The notes below the pieces were generated by a model. The model had not been told where the DNA came from and did no database searches. It saw only the letters and a list, made by a program, of their open reading frames with translations. Below, in pieces: positions 34,584 through 41,633 of a stretch of 64,000 nucleotides of DNA. The position numbers and the translations under genes were made by a program. Every line of letters starts with the position of its first letter. The stretch's first letter is position 1. Source of the DNA: Rhizobium aethiopicum (GTDB taxonomy: Bacteria; Pseudomonadota; Alphaproteobacteria; Rhizobiales; Rhizobiaceae); assembly GCF_014197535.1 (NCBI RefSeq), contig NZ_JACIFV010000016.1:81738-145737 (forward strand). The letters are read 5' to 3'.

Positions 34584-35864
34584 TCAACTCAGTACATCTG
34601 CCGCGCGACCCTGTCGGATGCGCGGGCTGTCGTGGAAGCGCATATATCCGACGACGAACCACAAGAGGCCGGCAATCTTCATCGAGAAAACGGCGGTCCC
34701 CCCGATCATCATATTCAGAAAAATGAAAAGAGAAAGTGAATGAGCGCAGCGCCGCTGCGCCGCCGTACGGCCGGCGGGGAAGAGGCAGACGAATAGCCAG
34801 AGCGCGACGACGCCGAAGATCGTCGCCGCGTAGATCAGATAGACATAACCGCTGTCGGCGAACTCTGCGACCCTGTCGACCGAAAGCCCGAGTACGGCGA
34901 GAGGATCGAGCTCCATGATCTTCTTCATCGTCAGGTTGATGCGGCCGGTAAAATTGTCACCTGTCGCATTGGGTTTGAGGGTATAGACGACGAACCCCGC
35001 GGCGACGATCAGCGGCATCAGCGCCAGATTGAAATTCCGCGGGATCTTCGGAAAGACGAAATAGCCGACGATACAGGCAAAACAGAAGATCAGCATTGTG
35101 CGCGTATCGTTCGTCACCAGGATCAGCACCGCCGTGCTGATGAAGAGCAGCCGGTCCCAGCGCCCCAATCTTTCCCACATCGAAATCAGGTAGATGGCGA
35201 TCACACCGCAAAAATTGGCAAGCGACACCTGTTCGAGGAAGATTGACGACGAGCGATGGTCGATGATGCCGAAGGAAAAGCGCTCGGGAAAGCCCAGCGC
35301 GTTCTGGAACAGGCCTGTCGTGTTGTAGCTCAGCGGCAGCAGCCCGCGCGTATTGGCGAAATAATCGGACGGATGCACGATGCTGACATAGAAGGGCACG
35401 CTGATAATCTCGAAGATCAGGAAGATCAGCACCGTAAGGCTTGCCCAGCGGAAGGCCAGCTTCATCGTTCTCTCGTTGCTCCAGCCGCCGAGGCCGGTAA
35501 AGCAGAAGATGATCAGCACGTTGCGGAAATGATCAACGAACGGCATGCGGTTGAGCACGCTGACATAGATGGTCACGACAAGCGTGAACAGCAGGAACAG
35601 GAAGGCCGGCAGATCCGTCTCGTAGATCCCCTTATGAAGGATGTAGATGACCGCGCTTGCCAGAATCAGGCCTTCGCTGGCGGCGACATGTGTCATCGAC
35701 AGCGGCATGATGTTGTGGTTGATGAAGGCGAGAATGCCGTTATAAAGCATCGAAAGCAGGCCGAGCCAGAGCACCGGATGGTCGATACGCGACGCCCCGC
35801 CGGCCGCATCGAGGCGGTTGCCCGCCGCGGTGAAAGTCGTTGCTTTCTGATCGACGGCTGCCAC
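34584..35864 (-). CDS. Wzy/O-antigen-ligase-like polysaccharide polymerase (ExoQ-like)
   Basis: A 426-residue polytopic membrane protein with about eleven to twelve hydrophobic segments and a large periplasmic loop containing SIFLEQVSLANFCG and NDTRTMLI, the kind of pattern seen in Wzy polymerases and O-antigen ligases. Sequence similarity in this family is low, so the call rests on topology plus neighbours: a GH5 glycanase two bases upstream, an acyltransferase 54 bases downstream and a Wzz-like gene divergent. It probably polymerises lipid-linked repeats of an exopolysaccharide in the inner membrane. Confidence 0.7.
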   Translation of the reverse strand: MAAVDQKATTFTAAGNRLDAAGGASRIDHPVLWLGLLSMLYNGILAFINHNIMPLSMTHVAASEGLILASAVIYILHKGIYETDLPAFLFLLFTLVVTIYVSVLNRMPFVDHFRNVLIIFCFTGLGGWSNERTMKLAFRWASLTVLIFLIFEIISVPFYVSIVHPSDYFANTRGLLPLSYNTTGLFQNALGFPERFSFGIIDHRSSSIFLEQVSLANFCGVIAIYLISMWERLGRWDRLLFISTAVLILVTNDTRTMLIFCFACIVGYFVFPKIPRNFNLALMPLIVAAGFVVYTLKPNATGDNFTGRINLTMKKIMELDPLAVLGLSVDRVAEFADSGYVYLIYAATIFGVVALWLFVCLFPAGRTAAQRRCAHSLSLFIFLNMMIGGTAVFSMKIAGLLWFVVGYMRFHDSPRIRQGRAADVLS

Positions 35865-35866
35865 GG

Positions 35867-36916
35867 TCAGTTCCCCGCAGGCTTGACGGCGGTGCAGGCG
35901 CCGGCATCGGCCCTCACCGAAGCGGCGAGAAGCCGCATCTGCGGTCGCTCAGGGCCCTTGCCCGGCTGAACGTTGAAAGCTTCGTCCGCCGGCCACCATT
36001 CGCCCGCCGCCCAATAGGACCAGCCGAGCCAGGCGTCGCTATTATCGGACATGGTGGCGTAGATCTTGCTCAGGCCGCTCATGCAGTCCTTATCGGCGGA
36101 GCCGCCGAATTCGCCAAGAAAACCGCGTTTATGGTTCCGCTTCAGCCAGGCGGTGACGCCGGCGATGGCCTCGACCGCGGCGGCGGCGCCTTCGCAGGTG
36201 GCATGAGTTCCCGACGAATCCACGTCGAGATATTGATGGACCTCGTAAGCGTAGAAATCGAGCGGATCGCGCACGCCGAGCATGACAGTGCCGTTGGCAC
36301 CGCCGATCACATCCTCCTCCCAGCTGTGAGCGCCGCTCCAGGCGGTCCCCGGTACGAGGATAAGATTGCGAGCGCCGACGGCGCGGATGGCGCGGATCGC
36401 CGCGTTGGCGGCATCGAGCCAGTCCGTCGCCTTGATGTCGTGCGGTTCGTTCATCAGGCCGAAGAGAACGCCGTCCTGATTGGCGAATTCGACCGCGAGC
36501 CTTGCCCAGAAGTCGGCGAACGCGGCGTCCGTCGCCGGCGCGGTGCCGATCTGCGCCTTGTCGTAATAGCCGAAATTATGCGGGTCGAGCAGAACGGCCA
36601 TGCCCTGCTTTCGGATCAGGCCGACAGTATCCTTGATCCGCTTGAGTTCGTCTTCGTCCAGCCGCCCGCCGAGCGCCGGCTGCAGCCGCTCCCAGCGGAA
36701 CGGCAGCCGGATTATCGTCATGCCCTTTTCGGCGAAATAGCGGATCGTCTGCTCGCTCGGATAGATGTAGTTCGTGCCGTAGACGGCGCCGCGCTCGCTA
36801 TATTCGCCGCCGGAAAGATTGACGCCGCGATAACACGGCGCGCCGGCCGCAAAGACCGGCGACGGCATGAGGGCGGCCGCAAGCAGCAGCGCCACCAGAT
36901 GTCGTGTCGTCCTCAT
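35867..36916 (-). CDS. Secreted GH5-family endoglycanase
   Basis: A 349-residue secreted glycoside hydrolase. The signal peptide ends near VFA. A GH5 TIM barrel follows with RGVNLSGGEYS, IIRLPFRWERLQP, the acid/base glutamate in FGLMNEPHD and the nucleophile glutamate in GFLGEFGGS. Both catalytic residues are intact, so it should cleave beta-1,4 or similar glucan/mannan bonds in the periplasm or outside. It is preferred from the ATG at 36916 (GAGGA site) over a GTG at 36934. As the first gene of the operon it may trim the polymer made by the following gene products. Confidence 0.9.
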   Translation of the reverse strand: MRTTRHLVALLLAAALMPSPVFAAGAPCYRGVNLSGGEYSERGAVYGTNYIYPSEQTIRYFAEKGMTIIRLPFRWERLQPALGGRLDEDELKRIKDTVGLIRKQGMAVLLDPHNFGYYDKAQIGTAPATDAAFADFWARLAVEFANQDGVLFGLMNEPHDIKATDWLDAANAAIRAIRAVGARNLILVPGTAWSGAHSWEEDVIGGANGTVMLGVRDPLDFYAYEVHQYLDVDSSGTHATCEGAAAAVEAIAGVTAWLKRNHKRGFLGEFGGSADKDCMSGLSKIYATMSDNSDAWLGWSYWAAGEWWPADEAFNVQPGKGPERPQMRLLAASVRADAGACTAVKPAGN

Positions 36917-37052
36917 GGCTATCCTCGCAATCACGGCAAAATCGCAACATCGACGTCGCTGCGCCTATCTTAACGGTCCGTTAGCTAAGAATTTCTAAAG
37001 TCTCGGCACCTCGGCTTCAGTCTTTCACGCTGGGCGGGACACGAGTGCGCGT

Positions 37053-38681
37053 ATGAGCCAGTATGACAGGAACAGGGTAAGCCGGCTGCCTGGCTGGCGT
37101 AGTTACGAGCCGTCTCCGACTGCGTCGGAAGGCGTGCGCCCGCGCAGTCCCGTTATTCGTCCGGATGATTTCGCCCGTCCCGAGCCCCAACCCGCCCCAC
37201 CGCCTTTCGTGCCGCCGTCGGCACGGCTTGCAGACATCCGTCGATCCGAGCCGCCGCCCGCCGCTGCCGTCGAACCGCCTGCGGCCCCAGAACTGCCTGC
37301 GGCCAACGTGCCGCTGCAGAACACATCCGCGCCCGCCGCCCCGCTTCTCGACCTCCGCTCCAGCATCGCGGCGATCTGGAGCCGCCGGCTGGTGGTGTTT
37401 GTGCTGGCCCTTGTCGGAGCCGTCGGGGGCGGCGTGGTGGCGCCGCTGATCGGCCAGAAATTCACTGCCGTCAGCAGCCTCTATTTCGATCCGCGTCAGA
37501 TCGGCCTTGCCGAGGCCGGCGCGCAATCTTCAGGCTCGTCGCCGGAGATGATCTCGGCGCTGATCGACAGCCAGGTGCAGATTCTGACTTCGGGCAATGT
37601 GCTGCGCCGCGTCGTCGGGGCGATGAAGCTCGACGAGGATCCGGAATTCAACGGCGGCAGGACGGATGGCGCGGCCGTCATCGGCACCCTGCAGAAGGCG
37701 CTCGTCATCACCCGCCAGACCGGCACCTATGTCGTTTCGCTCGCCGCGACGACGAATGACCCCGAGAAATCCGCACGGCTTGCCAACCAGGTGGTCACCT
37801 CCTTTACCGAGGAGGAAAACAGCGCCTCGAACGGCCTCTACGAAAACACCTCCTCGACGCTGGACGGACGCCTTGCCGACCTGCGTCAGAAGGTGCTGGA
37901 GGCCGAGCAGGCGGTCGAAACCTTCCGGGCCGACAACGACATGGCCGCGACCGAAGGCAACCTGATCTCCGACCAGCGCCTCGTCTCGCTGAACACGCTC
38001 TTGGTGACGGCGCAGGAAAAGACCATCCAGGCGAAGGCCCGCGCCGATGCCGTCGCCAATCTGCGCGTCGAAGACATCGTCGCCGGCAACCAGGCGGAGG
38101 GCGGCGTCACCTCGCCGCTCGTCAGCCTGCGTCAGCAATATGCCGCCCAGGCCGCCGCCGTCGGCAGCCTCGAAAGCCAGATGGGCACGCGTCATCCGCG
38201 CCTGCAGGCGGCGCGCTCCTCGCTGCAGAGCATAGCAGGCGAAATCAGGGGCGAATTGCAGCGCCTCGCCACCTCGGCAAAGGGCGAATACGAGCAGGCC
38301 AAGGCTGCCGAGGACAGCGTCGCCAAGGAGCTCTCCGTTCAGAAGGCGCTGCAGGCGACGACCTCGGACAAGCAGGTGGAGCTGAACGAATTACAGCGCA
38401 AGGCGACGGCGGCGCGCGATATCTACGAAACGGTGCTCAAGCGCTCGAGCCAGACGAGCGAGGAACAGAACCTCAGCCAGAGCAACATCCGCGTCATCTC
38501 TCCGGCCGAACCGCCGGTCAAGGCCGACGGTCCGGGGAAGAAGATCCTGATGGTCGCCGGTATCATCGGCGGCTTCCTCGCCGGGTTCTTCCTGGGTGCC
38601 GCCATTGCCATCCTCGTCGGTCTCTTCGGCCACCCCGTCATCGGAGGCTATTTCAGGAAATCGCCCGCCGCGGCGGCTTGA
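37053..38681 (+). CDS. Wzz/GumC-type polysaccharide co-polymerase without tyrosine kinase domain
   Basis: A 542-residue inner-membrane protein: a proline-rich N-terminal tail of about 100 residues, a first transmembrane helix (LVVFVLALVGAVGGGVVAPL), a large periplasmic part rich in coiled coil, and a second helix near residues 505-530. The Wzz domain is clear, and the C-terminal BY-kinase domain found in ExoP is missing. It sets chain length or bridges export of polysaccharide. It is divergent from the GH5-polymerase-acyltransferase unit across a 136-base gap, so both sides may be co-regulated. Confidence 0.85.
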   Translation: MSQYDRNRVSRLPGWRSYEPSPTASEGVRPRSPVIRPDDFARPEPQPAPPPFVPPSARLADIRRSEPPPAAAVEPPAAPELPAANVPLQNTSAPAAPLLDLRSSIAAIWSRRLVVFVLALVGAVGGGVVAPLIGQKFTAVSSLYFDPRQIGLAEAGAQSSGSSPEMISALIDSQVQILTSGNVLRRVVGAMKLDEDPEFNGGRTDGAAVIGTLQKALVITRQTGTYVVSLAATTNDPEKSARLANQVVTSFTEEENSASNGLYENTSSTLDGRLADLRQKVLEAEQAVETFRADNDMAATEGNLISDQRLVSLNTLLVTAQEKTIQAKARADAVANLRVEDIVAGNQAEGGVTSPLVSLRQQYAAQAAAVGSLESQMGTRHPRLQAARSSLQSIAGEIRGELQRLATSAKGEYEQAKAAEDSVAKELSVQKALQATTSDKQVELNELQRKATAARDIYETVLKRSSQTSEEQNLSQSNIRVISPAEPPVKADGPGKKILMVAGIIGGFLAGFFLGAAIAILVGLFGHPVIGGYFRKSPAAAA

Positions 38682-38742
38682 TGCGGGCCGTCGGTTTTCC
38701 TACATTCAGAGGAAGCGGTTTGTCGCCGGCAGGAGAGTTCCC

Positions 38743-39069
38743 ATGCGGCTGTTGCTTCTGATATCTATCGGCGTCCTGTCCAGCCTCGCCCCGGCGTCAG
38801 CCTTCGCTGTCGACTGGACGAAATCCGTGGATTCGACCGTTCAACCCCTCTATCCCTACAAGGGCCTTCCCGGCGTCAAGGCGCAGCCGGACAAGAAGGA
38901 AGAGGAATCCTATAATTGCCGCACCGAGACCGTTCAGATCCGCCGCCGCTATGACGACATCTTCCGCTCCGGCGGCATGCCGACTCTGATGTATGTCTGC
39001 GACCGCGATGGCTTCGTCACCATGGGCGAAAAGGTTCCGCTCCGCGGCCACTATCAGCCGGTGCGGTAA
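38743..39069 (+). CDS. Small secreted hypothetical protein with paired cysteines
   Basis: A 108-residue protein. A clear signal peptide (MRLLLLISIGVLSSLAPASA) is followed by a charged mature region with two cysteines, one in SYNCRTETVQ and one in LMYVCDRDGF, which could form one disulfide in the periplasm. The ATG at 38743 follows AGGAGAG. It begins 61 bases after the Wzz-like gene and could be co-transcribed with it. I do not recognise the family. Confidence 0.72.
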   Translation: MRLLLLISIGVLSSLAPASAFAVDWTKSVDSTVQPLYPYKGLPGVKAQPDKKEEESYNCRTETVQIRRRYDDIFRSGGMPTLMYVCDRDGFVTMGEKVPLRGHYQPVR

Positions 39070-39316
39070 GAATCCCAAGCGGCGGTGCGATGATGCAGGC
39101 GTGCCCGCCGGAGGGCTTGCGGGACGCCGGAAGACGCGGCTGAGTATTCCGCAGGCGGCCATGCCCTGAACATGGAACCGCGTCCGCACCGCTCATTTCA
39201 TCTCTTGCCGAAATCATTCATGAAACGCTGCTCTATCGGGCAACGAACGCGCCTTCCGCTCCCCGGCATGCTTCTTGCACCATTACTAATATTCTAACCT
39301 TTGGGGAGAAAGTGTC

Positions 39317-39607
39317 ATGCAATGGAACGCATCACCGAATTTTGCACCTCTTGTCCTCTTTCTTGGCGGTCGGCGAAGGATCGTCAAGACGCTCCGAGAC
39401 GCAGCCGAAGTTCTGATCATCGATTGGCCGTTCGACGATGGAGAGGAATATGTCGCGGCCGTGAAGGCTTGCGACGATGCCGTCGCGGGAGAGGCCGGGA
39501 TGGAGGAATTGAGGGAATTGCTTCTTCGCGCCGCCAGGGAAGCCGGCATTACGGCTTTGTCGGTCGTATCGGATAGCGGGAAGACGACACCCCATATGGC
39601 GGCGTAA
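39317..39607 (+). CDS. DUF982 domain protein
   Basis: A 96-residue cytosolic protein matching the DUF982 pattern: a tryptophan near the N-terminus, GGRRRIVKTLRDAAEVLI, DWPFDDGEEYVAAVKACDDA, and an AAREAGI near the end. The family is strongly expanded in rhizobia and has no known function. A GGGGAG site precedes the ATG. It is the last chromosomal gene before the left end of the integrated element, about 130 bases from the putative attachment site. Confidence 0.85.
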   Translation: MQWNASPNFAPLVLFLGGRRRIVKTLRDAAEVLIIDWPFDDGEEYVAAVKACDDAVAGEAGMEELRELLLRAAREAGITALSVVSDSGKTTPHMAA

Positions 39608-39737
39608 CAAGCCTTCAACCTGCATCGCTCTTGGAACCAGTCTCCAGACAAGCAGGTCAATGACCTCTGTCAACAGAGCCAAGTGCGTAATTTTGGAATG
39701 ATTTGAATATTTGATCTAGGCAGTGATCAAAAGGAAA

Positions 39738-39752
39738 TGGTGCCAGAAGAGG
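39738..39752 (+). repeat. Candidate attL: degenerate copy of the tRNA-Leu 3' end
   Basis: The bases TGGTGCCAGAAGAGG match the end of tRNA-Leu at 51474-51489 (TGGTGCCCAGAAGAGG) except for one missing C. The orientation is the same at both ends, as expected for a direct repeat made by integration into a tRNA gene. The single-base gap leaves some doubt over the exact core. Confidence 0.55.
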
Positions 39753-39814
39753 CAGTAAATTCAAGAGATAAGTTTTTGATATTCAATCAGAATATTTGCG
39801 TGCAGCGGCGCAAG

Positions 39815-39833
39815 TACCAACAATAGTGCCAAC
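39815..39833 (+). repeat. Candidate integrase arm-site pair at the left end
   Basis: TACCAAC, five bases, then TGCCAAC: two heptamers with a 12-base period, 63 bases inside the left attachment site. The same pair with the same spacing and strand occurs at 51333-51351 near the integrase start. Shared short repeats at both ends of an element are the usual form of integrase arm-type binding sites. Confidence 0.5.
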
Positions 39834-40091
39834 ACTAGTTTGGCTTATTAGTGGGTGACGGCCTTGGGAGCCGCGCAGCTTCGCGGTGTCGAGCATGTAA
39901 TAATTTGTGATCGCAGCGTAATTCCGGCGTGAAATCAGTCGATTGCACCACTTTGTATGCTGGTTGTATTGCACTAACTAATTGAAATATCAGGATGTTT
40001 TGCGCTGGCGGTGCTTTCGGCGAGCGTCCAGATCGGTTATCTTTGCACTTATAGCGGGCCGTATGGGTCCGCAGGAAACCAGGAGCAAAAG

Positions 40092-40277
40092 ATGACTGCC
40101 ACTGACCGTTTTATTCGCCTCGCTGACGTCCAGGAAATGATCGGCCTGAAGGACAGCCGGATCTACCAGATGATCAAGGCCGGCGAGTTCCCGAAGCCGA
40201 TCAAGCTTGGCGCCTCTTCGCGCTGGTCGCTACGCGCCGTCGAGGCGTGGATGAGCGAACGAGCCAATGCGGCCTGA
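40092..40277 (+). CDS. AlpA/excisionase-type helix-turn-helix protein
   Basis: A 61-residue AlpA-family DNA-binding protein: RFIRLADVQEMIGLKDSRIY, QMIKAGEFPKPIKLG, then SRWSLRAVEAWMSER. AlpA-like proteins serve as regulators and often as recombination directionality factors for P4-type integrases. The ATG at 40092 follows AGGAGC; an upstream start at 40011 covers non-conserved sequence. It lies at the left end opposite the integrase and opens the rightward transcript of the element. Confidence 0.87.
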   Translation: MTATDRFIRLADVQEMIGLKDSRIYQMIKAGEFPKPIKLGASSRWSLRAVEAWMSERANAA

Positions 40278-40293
40278 AGGCGAGGGATCTTTG

Positions 40294-41196
40294 ATGACCC
40301 GTGGCCGCCCAAACAAGGAACTGCATCCACGAACTTTCGTCGGGTGGGCCGAACGCGCCGAGGCAGTGTTGGCCCCATGGAAGACCGACCGAGAACCATA
40401 TCTCGTCACCAGTTACGTTAACCCGGCGCTCACGCGCTATCGCGAGATGCGCTTTCGACTGCGAGCGGATATGCAGAAGAGAGAGCTTGAGGCAGCGTAT
40501 CCGACTTCCGACGACGAGTTGATTGAGCGACTGGCGCTCGAAATGACGCTCAGAAAATCGCGCGAGGCATATGACGCTTACGCCCGGCCGACCGTTGCGG
40601 ACGCTGCGAAAGCCCGCCGAAAGGCGCTCGTGGTTGGCGTGGCGTTTACCCTCGTCGGCCTGAGCGGGAACACATCGGACGTGTTCGGGCGGACAGCGGC
40701 GGTCTTAGGACGGAACATGCCCGAGGGCGAAAACCACGGAGTGCTTCTCGCACAGGATATCGAGCGGGAAATAGAACGCTTTATTCGGGCAAACCTCGGC
40801 AGATGGCTTGGGCCTACAGCATATCAGCCCGACGAACACGGTTTCCCGCCTCTCGCCGATGCGGCAGCGCTGAGCCTGATGATCAGGGCGCATTGCGCTT
40901 TTCAGATGTTCAAGCGCTTCGAACCCCGTCTCGCAAAAACCGGAACTGACCGGGAAGCGGCGGAAGCCAAGATACAGGCGATCATCGACAGCGGAGAGTT
41001 GTTCGAAGTCGCGCTGGAAGTTGAGACAGTTGAAAGAAGCGACATCACAGTGGAGCACGCGCGGCTCGCGTCTACCTGGCTACTAGAGCAAACGGTCAAA
41101 ACGGCGCGCCGGATGTTGGCCGGCAAGGGCTACCGACCGAAGCACCGCAGCCCCGGCGATGGGTTCCGTGCGGTTGTTTTTGGGGAAACCGCGTAG
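40294..41196 (+). CDS. Hypothetical protein of the integrative element, 300 residues
   Basis: A soluble, highly charged protein with a basic N-terminus (MTRGRPNKELHPRTF) and a largely helical prediction. Segments include the hydrophobic KALVVGVAFTLVGLSGNTSD and a basic C-terminus (RRMLAGKGYRPKHRSPGDGF). It begins 16 bases after the AlpA-like gene behind GAGGGA, so it is in the same transcript. No catalytic motif is recognised. Position suggests a regulatory or DNA-related role, which is an inference only. Confidence 0.7.
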   Translation: MTRGRPNKELHPRTFVGWAERAEAVLAPWKTDREPYLVTSYVNPALTRYREMRFRLRADMQKRELEAAYPTSDDELIERLALEMTLRKSREAYDAYARPTVADAAKARRKALVVGVAFTLVGLSGNTSDVFGRTAAVLGRNMPEGENHGVLLAQDIEREIERFIRANLGRWLGPTAYQPDEHGFPPLADAAALSLMIRAHCAFQMFKRFEPRLAKTGTDREAAEAKIQAIIDSGELFEVALEVETVERSDITVEHARLASTWLLEQTVKTARRMLAGKGYRPKHRSPGDGFRAVVFGETA

Positions 41197-41306
41197 GGCG
41201 GCATCGGGTTTTGAACGCGGCACAAAATCAGCGCCCAAACCCCGATATTTTTGCACCGCTAGCACGCCTATCCTTTCGGTTCACCGACCAACAAAGGAAT
41301 ACCGCC

Positions 41307-41576
41307 TTGAAGCTCGTTCAGAACGCGCCGGTCATCGACCCAATCCCGATATCCGAAGCAGCGCTGTTGCTTGGCCGGTCCGAGAGATGGGTTCGGGCGT
41401 ACCGACAGGTTGGCGCCCTCGCCGCTGCAGAAATCGAAGGCCGGCAGGCCGTGACGCGCCACAGCGTGGATCTGATGCGCACGGCGCTCGCCGCCGGAGA
41501 AAGAGCGAGGTCGCCCAAGATTGTCCGCGCCCGACGCCGGCAGGGGCACCTCAAACTCATCGTCGACAACACTTGA
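41307..41576 (+). CDS. Small helix-turn-helix protein of the element
   Basis: An 89-residue protein with a MerR/excisionase-like HTH: PISEAALLLGRSERWVRAYR followed by a wing-like segment and a basic tail (SPKIVRARRRQGHLKL). A TTG at 41307 with AAAGGA eight bases upstream is the best start. A TTG at 41211 in the same frame would add 32 residues without a ribosome site. It lies between the hypothetical gene and the replication protein and may control the latter. Confidence 0.65.
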   Translation: MKLVQNAPVIDPIPISEAALLLGRSERWVRAYRQVGALAAAEIEGRQAVTRHSVDLMRTALAAGERARSPKIVRARRRQGHLKLIVDNT

Positions 41577-41633
41577 AAAACGATAGACCGGCCGAGCGGG
41601 ATAGACTCGACCGGTCCGAAAGGTAGTTCAGTA

